From Chelydra serpentina (lineage: Eukaryota; Chordata; Testudines; Chelydridae): 64,000 nt of DNA. Below the pieces are notes generated by a model. It did no database searches. It was not told the DNA's origin and saw nothing but the letters and a program-made list of their open reading frames with translations. A program made the translations under genes and the position numbers. Shown here in pieces: positions 1-11,480 of this stretch (positions are counted from its first letter, which is position 1; every line of letters starts with the position of its first letter). The stretch spans positions 18,322,501-18,386,500 of the forward strand of contig JBAIAC010000059.1 in assembly GCA_037349315.1 (NCBI GenBank). Direction: 5' to 3'.

Positions 1-344
1 TGCAAATGGAGACTAATTCAGAAAACAACTAACCCTGCATTGGGTCACAGTTCTTTTGCCTTCAAAGAGCTACTGATGCTTCATGGAACATTGGGGATGG
101 AAGGCCAAGGAGCTCTGGAAAATCTTTCCTTCCTGCAAGTCACATATGGTTAGCACTTCGTTATCCTTATTCTTCATTCCCAAGGATGCTTCCTATCTGC
201 CTAGGTACTTACATGGCCCTAGCATCATCACAGCATCCAAGCACCTTGCAGTCATTAACATAGCATTTCCCAAAGTGTGGGGGCATTTCCCTACAAGACA
301 GCACAAAGGGCTAGCTGCAGGGTAGGTAGTAGGGGCCTGGATTA
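1..344. other. No identifiable feature
   Basis: No gene, RNA or repeat could be recognised. Confidence 0.5.
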
Positions 345-532
345 GTGTATTTCTTCTCATTATAGCCCCATGAGGTAAGGAAAGAGTGCCCCCTCTTTAT
401 AGATGGGGGGAAAGAGGTAAGGAGAGACTTAAGGATTAACTCAAGGTCACACAGGAAAAGTTTGTGGCAGAGCTGGAAATGAAACCCAAGTCCCCTAGTT
501 CAAGGTCAACGCCTTAAGCACAAGACCTTTCT
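345..532 (-). repeat. MIR-type SINE
   Basis: Antisense core 'ctcaaggtcacacaggaaaa' then 'gtggcagagctggaaatgaa' and 'acgccttaagcacaagacc', the complement of the MIR tRNA-derived half. Confidence 0.75.
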
Positions 533-1340
533 GAGAGCCGGTCAAAAAAAAAAAGTTCTGATAAAAAACTGCCTTTTCCGTAAATAAAAATGTTCATGGA
601 AAATGTGTTTCTTTGGACTTTTTTAAAGGAAAAAAACTTTGTGGGGAAGGTTGCTTTTCATCAGAAAAAGATTCTGCAAAAAACCTGAAAATTTCAAAAA
701 TTTTCATGGGAAATAATTTCCATTTTTTATTTTCCATCAACTTTATTTTTTTCCTAGGAAAATCTTTATACTTCTTTTTAAATTGCAATAATTATCTGTT
801 TTATCATGTATATTTGCTTCTGCAACAAACCCTGCAGCAGCCCTCTTCCCATATAATTTACTCTAAAAACTGACCCAGACAAAATCCTTTGTTGGATAAG
901 ACTAAAGACCCACAGATCTGCAAGGCACTTTATAGACAAATACAAATAACAGGCCCGACTTGACAAATTCAAAATCTAGAACCAACCCTGGGCGGTGCTG
1001 AGCAATGGCATGTTCCACTGAATTCAATGAGAGCTGGAAATAGGTGCTCAATGTTTCTCAGGATTTGGCACTAAATTAGACATTAGAGATGACAGCAGAC
1101 ACATGTCATGTGCTAGCTGTGTGTATAACAATGAGTGAACTATGTCTTCCTCTTGTGGTAAGCCCACAGAGACGATAAGAGAGAGACCTCTACTAAAAAC
1201 ATCGGAGAGTCCTCCATTTATTCTAGTGGTAGCTACATATGTTTCTCTGGTTGAAGGGCAAGGATTTTAGTCCCAGTTCCCTGAGTGTGTTTTATACACT
1301 ATTTGAGTCTGTATCAGATGGATCAGTTACAAAAAGATAG
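533..1340. other. A/T-rich spacer
   Basis: 540-760 is rich in AAAATTTTC-type short palindromes and may be a worn MITE. The remainder shows nothing. Confidence 0.4.
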
Positions 1341-1348
1341 GATTAATA

Positions 1349-1472
1349 TAGGGTGACCAGACAGCAAGTGTGAAAAATCAGGACAGGGGGTGAGGGGTAA
1401 TAGGAGCCTATATAAGAAAAAGACCCCAAAATCGGGACTGTCCCTATAAAATCGGGACATCTGGTCACCCTG
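1349..1472. mobile_element. hAT-type MITE with 8-bp TSD
   Basis: A 124-bp element with termini TAGGGTGACCAGA and its complement TCTGGTCACCCTG. It is flanked by GATTAATA at 1341-1348 and again at 1473-1480. Internal sequence has no coding capacity. Confidence 0.9.
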
Positions 1473-1739
1473 GATTAATACAATATATACCTCAAGAGTT
1501 TGGCTGACAGAGGAATGTGGGTCAGTAACGGAAAGCTTTCTACTATATAAAGAAATTATGAATGCATAGAAACTGGACTGTCTTTGCAGTCCACCTGCAG
1601 TTTGGGAAATGCGTGTGTGATCCAAGAGACAGTGTACAGAGGACTCTATACAGCTCAAAACCATCAGCCATATTGTTAATAATATTTTTGTTTCGTAAGA
1701 GTTCATCTGCCCCATTTCTTATTCCGAACCAGACATCCT

Positions 1740-1920
1740 AACCCTGTGTTTGTGGCACCCGAATTAACAATTTACATCTTCAAAGTGCATTAAGGTTGAG
1801 TAGTATCGTAATTACTGCTAGCCCTATATTACAGGCATGGAAATCAAGACTTAGTGAAATGTCATGACTTGCCTGAGCCCTACAGTGAGTCAGAATTGGA
1901 ATTCAGGTGCTCCTGATTCC
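1740..1920 (-). repeat. MIR-type SINE, worn
   Basis: 'gtcatgacttgcctgagccc' and 'gtgagtcagaattggaattc' correspond to the antisense MIR core and tRNA-like part. Confidence 0.55.
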
Positions 1921-2376
1921 CCACCAGGCCCTACAATAGACAATAATTATGATGTTACAAAAGAGAGGCTCAGCTGTGAAATCCTGCCCTCGTTAAAATC
2001 AGTGGCAAAATCCTCATTGACTTCAACAGGACTAGGATTCCCCACCCCCCATCATCACCCCCCAAGACTTTAGGTGAAGAGGAAGAAATAGGAAGCAGAT
2101 AAAATCTTAGGCTGACATTCAAATTCAAAGCTACCTTAGGGATTGCCATTAATGGAGAACTCCGAGGCAGCTATGAAAATGGAAGCTGTGACAAAGGCCT
2201 TACATTAATGTTGAATAAGCGGTTAAATTAGTTCCTGTTCGTACAGCACTTTGGAAAAATGTAGAGCACTTACAGAAATTCTCAGTGTGATTGAGAATCA
2301 AAGATCCCTTTTAATTGTTTTTAATTATCTTTGAAGAACAAGATAGTTATTCTTGTGGATATTCATCACTATAACA

Positions 2377-2781
2377 CAGGGGTGGCCAACCTGAGCCTGA
2401 GAAGGAGCCAGAATTTACCAAGGTACGGTACCAAAGAGTCACAGTAATACATCAGCGGCCCCCCCATCAGCTCCCCCTACCCCCGCTGATCAGCCTCTCC
2501 CCCTCCCTCCCCGCACCAATCAGCTGTTTCGTGGTGTGCAGGACGCTGCGGGTGGGGGTGGGGGGAGCGAGGGCACGGCAGGCTCAGAGGAGGGGGCGGG
2601 AAGGGGTGGAGTGGGGGCAGGGCCTGTGGCAGAGCCAGGGTTTGAGCAGTGAGCACCCCCCGGCACATTGGGAAGTTGTCACCTGTAGCGCCAGCCCCGG
2701 AGTCGGTGCCTGTACAAGGAGCCGCATATTAACTTCTGAAGAGCCGCATGTGGCTCCGGAGCCACAGGTTGGCCACCCCTG
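2377..2781 (+). mobile_element. hAT-type non-autonomous element, family A
   Basis: A 405-bp element with termini CAGGGGTGGCCAACCTG and CAGGTTGGCCACCCCTG, and 8-bp TSD CTATAACA at 2369-2376 and 2782-2789. The same family recurs at 19596-19938 and, inverted and truncated, at 34761-34832. Confidence 0.95.
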
Positions 2782-2816
2782 CTATAACACATGGGCCCTT
2801 GACAATTAGGGAAACA

Positions 2817-3265
2817 AATAATAATACTTGACACTTATATGGCACTTTTCATCCATGGATATCAAAGCCCTTTAAGGCCTTGTCTATATATAAAAAGGGA
2901 CGTGTTACATCAACATAGTTAAAGCAATACAGTGCAGATGCAGTTACGCCAGTATAAAGGTGCTATATCACTTATTCCCTTTCCTGTATGACACCTTTCT
3001 TAGTGGTATAACTGCATCCACTCGATGGGTCTGTACAGGCATATCTGTGTCAGTAAAGAACAGTCCCACCCCTGACTGATACAGGTATCCTGGTACGCAA
3101 TCTGCAATCTGTGTGTGGACCAGGCTTCTGTATCATTATCATAATTTGACAAATGGGGGATTTGAGGCAAAAAGAAACAACTTATCGAAGGTCATGCAGC
3201 AGAATAGAACCCAGCTCTCCTCAGCCCACTCTTGTGCTCTATCTGCTAGGCCTTTAATTTCTCCA
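2817..3265 (-). repeat. MIR-type SINE split by a MITE
   Basis: The left piece 2817-2875 ('cacttatatggcacttttca') and right piece 3126-3265 ('gaggcaaaaagaaacaactt', 'cagaatagaacccagctctc', 'gctctatctgctaggcc') form one antisense SINE once the MITE at 2876-3125 is removed. Confidence 0.75.
2876..3125. mobile_element. Harbinger-like MITE inside a MIR
   Basis: Ends GGCCTTGTCTATAT and GTGTGGACCAGGCT belong to the GGTCTACAC-terminus group. It carries the 'gcagttacgccagtataaag' motif also found at 13084-13103. It separates two halves of an antisense MIR-type SINE. Confidence 0.7.
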
Positions 3266-3439
3266 GTACTGTGGCTTGTGCCATTAACAGAGAAAAAAAA
3301 CACCTTCTTGAATCATTAAGGAAGGTATAATTCTCCTTAGAAAAATGTCATTAAGTGAATCAAGACCAGCTGACTCCTATAGTGACCCAGTGTCACATGA
3401 CCTTCCTAGAGAGAAAGGATAGTCCCGATATTGGAGTGC

Positions 3440-3645
3440 TACTCAGGAATTGAGGAGACACAGGTTCAAGTCCCTGCTCTGCTACAGATTTCCTGTGTGG
3501 CTTGGCCAAGTCATTCAATCTCGCTGTGCCTCAGTTCCCATCTGTGAAATGGGGATAGCAACACTTCCCTACCTCACAGGAGTGTTGTGAGGATAAATAC
3601 ATTACAGATTGAGAGACACTCTAATACTACAGTGATAGATATATA
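3440..3645 (+). repeat. MIR-type SINE
   Basis: 'aggttcaagtccctgctctg', then the core 'gcctcagttcccatctgtga' and 'aaatggggatagcaacactt' match the MIR layout. Confidence 0.85.
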
Positions 3646-5224
3646 GACAACATGCACTGTAACAGGAACATGTCTAAAAATATCAGTGGGATGTGTTGCC
3701 TATGAGTCTTGCTTTGAATTCTTCCCACATAAACAAGAGACTACAAAGTTAGGAGGGTGCTCACATGCAGGCAGTCTTGGGGGAAGTGTTTGCCTTAGCT
3801 TGTGGGATTTAAAATTGCAGATCTCTCCCTCTTGCCCAATTTTTTTGCTTGCTGAGTATATAAGCATCAAGAAAAGATGCCTGGGTTTTAGAAAATGGTT
3901 ACAAGGAAGCTTGGTTTTGAAACAGGAAGGTTTTTTAAACCACCTATCCAGACCAACAGAAGTAGTGCCAATGTGATCACCTCTGCTATAGCTAGCAGAG
4001 TAGGTCTGGATCTAGGATTGAAACACTATTAGGGAAGTTATTGATCGGAGACAGGAGCTGGTACATAAAAAGAGTGAATACAGTTTTCACTTCTTTGTTC
4101 CCACTTCTGAATAAGATGAAGTGAATTCCTGGAAACTCATGGGCTTGGACAGTAGAGTTGTAGACTTGGAAAAATACTCCTTCTGGCAATGATGATTTAT
4201 TTATAGAAGCAATTAAAGACAAAAGGGCTCTTCAAGAGAGCGGGGAAGAAGTGGAAAACAAGGCCAGGATTAGAAAGTTGACACGATGGGGATTCCCAGA
4301 GCAAAGTGAGTCAGGGGACTGAGTTGTTTTCTAATCTCCTCATAAATAGTTATTGGCTTTATTTGCATCTGAGTTTCATTATGATTAAATCTCTCTTTAA
4401 ATGACCAGGAAGATTACCTGCTAGAGAGGATCCTTACAAAAAAGTTATTCCTGATTATGTATATAAAATGTAGAGATGGGTCCAACCCAAAACTCTGGCT
4501 CTGATCACTGCTGAGTTTTGAATGCTGGATATGGCCCCTACATATCGGTTTTGGATCCAGGCAAGATCCCAAACTGGCAGCGAAGGAGCAGGGATAGGTA
4601 TCAAAATGGCTGAACACTTTGCAAGAATCATTTGAAAGATCTCAACCCCATAAAAGGCCACTGTGCCATTCAGTGGGTGCCATTTTGCAGGTGGTAGCAG
4701 TAGAGGCAGTAGAGGTCTAGTGGGAGAGCAGAGCCAGAGGTCCCTGCCAAGCCTCATCCAATAGTTTGGGGTCTTGGAGATGGATAGAGAATAAAGGAGG
4801 TGGGGGGGAGGAAAAAGAAGCCCCTGCACTGTCAAAGAGATATAGAGTAGCAGCAGGATTCCTAGTTTGTTTCCCACACGGCCCTGTTCTTACAATACCC
4901 TGGTTTATCGTCTATAATTATGTATCTACCTGCTTTATATTATTCAGCTATTAGATGTCTGTGTGCTGTATAGAGTTCCAGACAGGGTATGGTCTCTGGA
5001 AAACAACACAGTTAGAGCTGGAACTCAAGCTGAGTGGAAGTCTGTTTGTTGGTAGTTGTAGTTGTTTTGGTTAAGAAATTCCTCCTGTTTAAGAAGATCT
5101 GCAATTCCATGTATCTTGATCCAGACCACAGAGGAGGGAAGGAAATGTGAGGGCCTGAAGAGAGAGAGTGCAAAGGAGCGATTCCTCATTAACCCCACCC
5201 TCAAATGTTACACAAATGTGGGGG
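3646..5224. other. No identifiable feature
   Basis: No gene or clear repeat. 4470-4620 ('gtccaacccaaaactctggc') may be a worn transposon. It ends in an 11-base G run near 5220. Confidence 0.4.
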
Positions 5225-5445
5225 GGGGGGGTCTCCTAAATACAGCAAAATCGCCAATTGATGTAGCACCCAGCTTTATAAAGTTCCAGTAAGGTGATTG
5301 CTGCAAAGCACCCAGGTTTGCAAAAGCCAGGAGGGTGATCTCCAATCTGTGCAGCACCCATCTTTAGAAATGCAGAGAGGGTTTTCTCCAAAGGGCACTC
5401 TGATTCTATACAGCACACAGGGTGGTCTCCCTTTAGCACCTAAAA
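5225..5445. repeat. Degenerate tandem repeat 1
   Basis: Three to four imperfect units of about 42-59 bp each start with AGCACCCA (5265, 5307, 5353; AGCACACA at 5412) and continue with a TTTxxAAAxxCCAG phrase and GGTGAT. Confidence 0.6.
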
Positions 5446-5523
5446 TATCAGGCCAAACCTTCCCTTCACGCATACATTGCACACCTGATTGGAAATGGGG
5501 CCTTACCCTGACCCCAAGTTTCT

Positions 5524-5806
5524 ACCATTTATAAGCACTTTCCACTAAACCGTTAATAGGGGCTCTGCACTAAATCTGTGTTTCCACTGTTTATGTACTG
5601 CATTCCAGACTGTAAGAGAGACTCACTCCTCCACCATTTATATACATTGTGCCACAGAGAGGCTTTTTACTCCACTATTAGTTACTGAGTTCCACACGGT
5701 AATAAGGGGCTGCCATTGTACCATTTATATACTGCGTTCCACACTGTAATAGGGCCCCTTCTCCTGATCCGGTGCACACACCTTTATACACTGCTTGTAA
5801 ATGGAT
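5524..5806. repeat. Degenerate tandem repeat 2
   Basis: About six imperfect units of 41-60 bp have the pattern ACCATTTATATACTGCGTTCCACACTGTAA (starts near 5524, 5584, 5633, 5674, 5720, 5778). Confidence 0.65.
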
Positions 5807-6119
5807 TTATACTGTCACTTTTAATCCAGTATTTCATTCACATGAAAACCTGCCCGGGCGCCCCAGCCATGCCTTTCAGAAAAATCACAGCCATGGAAAA
5901 CAGGAATAGCCCCAGGCGGTGCAGAAAACATAGAACCAAAGAAAGAACTATGCAAGCATCTGTGCCGTGCAGCACTGAGGAATATCCATCTTCATCCATG
6001 TGCACTATGCCGCCTGAAGAATGACAGTGCAGCCCAGTTGTAAGGTACACCATCAAGCGAAGCAATTCACATGGACATCTGCAAAAGGGTAAATGATGAC
6101 GTGGACATCATGGACTAGC

Positions 6120-6635
6120 TGTCGCTTTGTATCCCTCCATGGGTTCCCCCTTCTCAATCACATCACACGTAAGCTGCTTGTCTTCACTTCAAGGCCCTCC
6201 ATGGCCTACCCCCCACCCACCATCCTTGTTCATCTCTCATTCTCTGTCATGCTGTTGACGCTCCCCCCTGACTGGCCCACGATGCCAGCCTCCATTGCTC
6301 ACTTGTTACATTTTCATATAAATCCCTCAGTGCTTCCTCCCACGCCGCCCCACCTGCTTGGGAGGTGCTCCCTGTAAACATTCACAAAGCTACCTCTTTA
6401 TCCATGATCTGAGATCACTGCCCATCATGCTGAGCAATATTGTTTCCTTGGACTCCCACGGTTGCGTGTATCCATCTGTTGTCTCTCATCTTGGACTTAA
6501 ATTGAAAGCTTCTTGGCACAGCAGGGACCACCTTTTTGGTTGTTAGTCTGCATTTGTACAGTGCCTAATACAGTGGGATCTTGGTCCATAACTAGGGCTC
6601 TTTGATGCCACAGTAATACAAATAACAAATAAAGA
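6120..6635 (+). repeat. Old dispersed repeat with 'TTTGTACAGTGCCTA' tail
   Basis: The end, 'gcatttgtacagtgcctaat' to 'acagtaatacaaataacaaa', is shared with 16780-16925 and, antisense, with 31.0 and 47.7 kb. The longer upstream part, with 'ttcaaggccctccatggcct', looks like an old LINE 3' region of undecided class. Confidence 0.5.
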
Positions 6636-7936
6636 ATAATAACAAATGTACTAAAACCACACATGCACTCAGCATACAGACAGACACCCTCGGCCAGACC
6701 ATCCCACAAATACATCTGTCAATTCAAAGGTTGGCATTGCAAAAACAGTGTTGAAGCCAGAATAAGGGTATGATATGAAAGGCCATCTGTCAATATTCTT
6801 CTCCAAGGTACTGTGATGTGAGCATTACTATCTTCCCACCATGTGAGATCCATGATTCAACAGCAATATGGTACCCAGGCTGGTCTCAGATGATGCCTCA
6901 CAACTGAGCTGCTGGAAGGAGATAGTTTATGCATAAATTGTTTGCCAAACAAGAGATGGGTTTGCACAAGATTTCCCATCCCCAAGAGCAATAGAAAAGA
7001 CCAACAAAAAGACTGCACCAAAATACTTCAAATTACTGAGTTAATCAGATTACTTTAAAGCTCAACAATCTGATCTGGTTTTTATGAAACAGGCTGCAAC
7101 TCTTTTGCTCAGTCTCCAGAACAAGTCTATCTTGTGCCTGACAAGATAGATGCACTGTATTGAATGAGCTGCTAATTTTGGATAACAGTGATAAAAGTTC
7201 TTTCAAATACTGCAAACAAAAACAAATATGGTGGTTGCCATTATGAAGTCAACAAGTGTGGATTCCAACCAAGTTTTCAGTAGCCAGTGCAAGGAAGAAT
7301 TTCACCCCAAAACATGGAAACACTTGTTCATCAAAATATTCTCCATTTCAGGGGTGTAGCTGGGTGGCGCCAAAAGAGGTCACACACAACAGTGAGGGTG
7401 ACAAACTATGGCCACTTTTCATGGAACAACTGCTGACAACATAGACATCTGAGGATCAGCAAAAATACCAATGGAAAACATTATCTGTGCACTGTGACAG
7501 GAGCCTAGCAAGTGGGCGTGTGGGACCTTGATTAGACACAGGGTCTACTATGTGGATCTATTTTGCTTCTGGCTGTGTGCGCATGCATCCTCATCCTTAG
7601 ATTGACTCCTCATCACTGATAAGAGAGATGGTGTATAACGTAGCACTTTAAGATCTCACTGTGACACTCTCAGAAATTATTACATTCGTTGCCTCCAAAG
7701 AGACATTGTATCCACTAGCTTGTTAGGCTAGCTGAAGTCACACTTCATGTTAATATACAGCACTGAGATGGTTTTGTACTAAAACAAGAATAAGTTTATT
7801 AATAAAGAGCAGAGATTTAAGTGATACTAAGCAAGAAAAAAGGGGACAGATGTGGTTAGAAACAAAACAAAATAAAAAATGCTTTCTAGCGTCTAAAGTT
7901 TAACAGATTATAATCTTGCTCTCAGGTAATTTCTCA
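6636..7936. other. No identifiable feature
   Basis: Unique-looking sequence without gene or recognised repeat. Confidence 0.4.
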
Positions 7937-7944
7937 CCTACAGT

Positions 7945-8579
7945 TAGGGCCCTACCAAATTCATGGTCCATTTTGGTCAATTTCATGGTCATAGGATTTT
8001 AAAAATAAAAAAATTCATGATTTCAGCTATTTAAATCTGAAATTTCACAGTGTTGTAATTGTAGGGATCCTGACCCAAAAAGGAGTTGTGTGTCGGGGCG
8101 GGCGGTGGGGGAAATGGCGAGAATCGCAAGGTTATTGTATCGGTGATTGCAGTACTTCTACCCTTACTTCTCTACTCCTGCTGATGGCGGTGCTGCCTTC
8201 AGAGCTGGGCAGCTGGAGAACAGTGGCTGCTGGCCAGGAGCCCATCTCTGAAGTCAGAGTCGCTGCCAGCAGCAGCCCAGAAGTAAGGGTGGCGTGATAC
8301 GGTATTGCCACCCTTAATTCTGTGCTGCTGCTGGCAGGGCGCTGTCTTCAGAGCTGGGCACCTGTCCAGCTTCCACTACTCTCCGGCCACCCAGCTCTGA
8401 AGGCAGCGCAGAAGTAAGGGTGGCAATACCACGACCCTTCTAAAATAACCAGGACCCCCAATTTGAGAAATGCTGGTCTCCCCCATAAAATCTGTATAGT
8501 GTAGAGTAAAAGCACACAAAAGACCAGATTTCACGGTCCGTGACATGTTTTTCATGGCTGTGAATTTGGTAGGGCCTTA
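7945..8579. mobile_element. hAT-type MITE with inverted internal repeats
   Basis: A 635-bp element with termini TAGGGCCCTACCAAATTCA and TGAATTTGGTAGGGCCTTA. The TSD CCTACAGT (7937-7944) matches CCTATAGT (8580-8587) in 7 of 8 positions. The interior carries the same phrase in both orientations (TGCTGCCTTCAGAGCT near 8190 and its complement near 8395), giving large hairpin potential. Confidence 0.9.
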
Positions 8580-9673
8580 CCTATAGTCAGTTCCCAGAGA
8601 CTTCAACCTACCTGGCTGAAGGATCCACCTTTCACAGATTCCAAAAACTCTTGGCCTCTTTTGTCTTTGAAGTGAAGGATAACTAAAATGTGCTGCTCTC
8701 CTTATATTACCCAAAGTCCTTTGTCTATGCTTCCAGAACCAGGAAGCCTCCCTGGGAGCGCAGACTCCGTGCCCCAGTGTGCTTACTAAAGTGTTTCCTC
8801 CTCCCACTTCTTAGCTTGATTGCTTTGTTTAATGTATATGTAAAAGTACTTTCACTGTCATTGCCTGTAACCAAGCCAGTCAGACAGAGGAATCTACATT
8901 CCTTTGTCTAGGGCAGGTTTGATTTCTGGACTGCCTCCAAGACACATTTAAAGCCCATATTTCCAGCACAAATACATAACTCTTTATACAATCAGGCAAT
9001 GAATTTTCAGAACCAGCTTGTCACCAGTTTACATCTGATACCTTACACAAACACCTTTTTGACACATGTTATGACAACAGGGTGTTGGGGATAGTGACTG
9101 TCAGGCCTGATATGAGTCACGGTATAGCAGGCCTGCTGCCAGTGAACACTGAGAGGTTCTTAGGGTCATACTACCTGAGTATCCTAACTGAGCACTAAGC
9201 ATGCACTGTGCCTGATAGGATTTGCAGGATTAGGCTCTCTAGTAAATCTGTACTACAAGTCTGTTGGCAGGTGGTCATGCCACAGTTGTGCTAAACATTC
9301 CAGTTCACAGAGAAGCCCACAATCTCAGCATGGCAGATACAGACACTTGTCAAAAAGCCTGCAGACTCCATAAAAATGAAGCGCTGTTTCTAAATTGCTT
9401 AGTGTGTGACATGCCCACATCCACTGTGACACCTAATGAGCTCACACCACTGAAGGTAAGCCACATGTGAAAATCAATCTGAAACTCTTTGTTGTGTCCT
9501 CCTCTCTATCTCTTAGCTATGGGGCTGGATTCAGTGGATACTGAGACCTGGTCTATTGCCTCCCCTGTCCCCCTCTGAATTGTCCTCCTGTCTATCTTCA
9601 CAATATGGGGTTTTGTTCAGTGTATGCACATAAGAACACACACCCAGGCCAAGCTTTTCAAAGTGACTAGTGA

Positions 9674-9786
9674 TTTTGGGTGCCCAGCCTGAGACACCTG
9701 AAAGGGGCCTGCTTTTCATAAAGTGATGGACACCCACTCTCTGAAAACCTGGCCCCTTTCAGGTGTCTCAAGTCGGGCACCCAAAT
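9674..9786. repeat. Long palindromic repeat
   Basis: An arm at 9674-9711 (TTTTGGGTGCCCAGCCTGAG...) is matched inverted at 9748-9786 with few mismatches and a 36-nt centre. Probably a dispersed hairpin MITE. Confidence 0.7.
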
Positions 9787-9844
9787 AGTGAGGCATCCAG
9801 ACAAATGACCAGCCACTTCAGAAAACCACACCGGCAATGTGGGT

Positions 9845-9935
9845 GACACTGAGGGATTATGTGACTAGCCCAAGGTCACAGAACAAATCTGCGTTATAGC
9901 TGGGAACCAAATACAGGTTTTTTGGCTCCTGGGTT
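9845..9935 (-). repeat. MIR-type SINE fragment
   Basis: 'gtgactagcccaaggtcaca' followed by a worn tRNA-like part. Confidence 0.6.
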
Positions 9936-10401
9936 TGTGAACTTACTGTGAAGGTGCCTAGAGTGGCTCACGAACGTGAGTGCCAGCCTCAGAGGAAACT
10001 GTTACAAACCAGGGCACAAACCCCAAACTGGTTGTGTGCTCTATTATTAGATTTCACCAACCAAGTATCAAGTGTGAACTCCTCAAGCACTACAGTAGTC
10101 TTACCATGGAGTCACAGACAGTCCCCTTGGGCACTCCGGTCTATCTTGCCACCCAGGCAAACCTGCCTTTGTGATAGATGGTTCCTTACAGAAAAAATCA
10201 CAACAATATTCAGGTTACTCCCAGTCTCAAAGGACCAATCACTGACCCCAGGTCAATTGTACCTTAGATCTCTCACCAAAGACAACACTTGTAGCCAGTC
10301 CTGTAACAACTAACTAAAGGTTTATTAACTAGGAAAAGGAAATGAGACTTATTTACAAGGTTAAAACAGATAAACACACACACAAATGAGTTATAGTCTC
10401 A

Positions 10402-10687
10402 GCCCAGGTCTACACTAACCCCCCCTGTCGAACTAAGATACGCAACTTCAGCTACGTTAATAACGTAGCTGAAGTCGAAGTACCTTAGTTCGAACTTACC
10501 TGTTGTCCAGACGCGGCGCGCAGGCTCCCCTGTCGACTCCGCCTACTCCACTCGTCGAGCTGGATTACCAGCGTCGACGAGGGAGCACTTCCTGGTTCGA
10601 TTTATCGCGTCTTGACAAGACGCGATAAATCGAACCCAGAACATCGATCCCGCGCCTCCGACGCGACGGGTAAGTATAGACATACCC
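10402..10687. mobile_element. Harbinger-like MITE, same family as 39166-39463
   Basis: Shares AGCTACGTTAATAACGTAGCT and the CGATTTATCGCGTCTTGACA hairpin with the 39166 copy. The ends GCCCAGGTCTACAC and TATAGACATACCC are worn; the flanks are TCA on the left and TTA on the right. Confidence 0.85.
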
Positions 10688-11043
10688 TTAGATTCCAAAA
10701 GGCGATAGTAGCTGCTCTATATACAAGCTCTATATGCCCTTTAGGGCTCACCCAAACTAAGCACCTTGGGGATCCCTTGCTTATGCTTAGAAAGATTGAC
10801 CTCTCTAAATTCCAAGCAGCATAGTGATACAGTTCCTTTGGGTCGGGCATTTTTATTCCCTTTCCCCAAAGTGTCAGCGCCCATCACCTCTTCATTGGGG
10901 GAGGGGAGGGGCAATCTACAAAGTCTTTGTACTTTGATGTTTCACAATGGCTCATTTGGTTTCAGTGGGCCTCCTTGTGTGCAGGACCAGCACTTTACAC
11001 AAATTAATGCTTCTTTCCTGTTTGGTGAGTTACACAATTACAG

Positions 11044-11163
11044 ACGTGGCAAAGAGTCCTGTGGCACCTTATAGACTAACAGACGTGTTAGTCTATAAGG
11101 TGCTACAGGACTCTTTGTCGCTTCTACAGATCCAGACTAACATGGCTACCCCTCTGATACTTG
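11044..11163. mobile_element. Penelope-like element remnant with inverted repeat
   Basis: A 32-bp arm at 11050-11081 (CAAAGAGTCCTGTGGCACCT start) is repeated inverted at 11086-11117 with one mismatch and a 4-nt loop, followed by 'cagactaacatggctaccc'. An imperfect target duplication ACAATTACAG / ACAATTATAG sits at 11034-11043 and 11164-11173. The 'ctgtggcaccttatagacta' wording is that of a Penelope-family element I recall from turtles; the class call is from memory. Confidence 0.7.
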
Positions 11164-11171
11164 ACAATTAT

Positions 11172-11480
11172 AGGCGCCGACTCCATGGGTGCTCCGGGGC
11201 TGGAGCACCCACGGGGAAAAATTGGTGCTCAGCACCCACCGGCAGCTCCCCGCCAGTCCCGGGGCCCGCGCCCAGCTCACCTCACCACCGGAAGACGTTC
11301 CGGGGCCCCGCCCCCGACACTGGGCGACATTGCGTCGGTGTCGGGGGCGGGGCCCTGGAACGTCATCCGGCATCGGGGGTGGGGCTCAGCGTCAGGGGCG
11401 GGGCCCCACCACGTCGCCCGGCGTCGGGGGCAGGGCCCGGTGTCAGCCCCCACCGGCACCGCCGGAAGTTGGCGTCTGTG
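11172..11480. mobile_element. GC-rich probable DNA-transposon copy
   Basis: Starts TAGGCGCCGACTCC and ends near GGAAGTTGGCGTCTGTG, whose complement resembles the start. The interior is CpG-dense with repeated GGGGCGGGGC boxes and a 27-bp-arm hairpin (11294-11320 with 11338-11364). No clear TSD was found, so class and borders are uncertain. Confidence 0.6.

Larger units (their letters stand above)
8588..10401. other. Mostly unidentified spacer
   Basis: Apart from the hairpin at 9674 and MIR fragment at 9845, nothing is recognised. Confidence 0.4.

Noticed and set aside
9948..10313. 121-codon plus-strand frame
   Set aside because: No family likeness or codon structure, and it lies in unannotated spacer.
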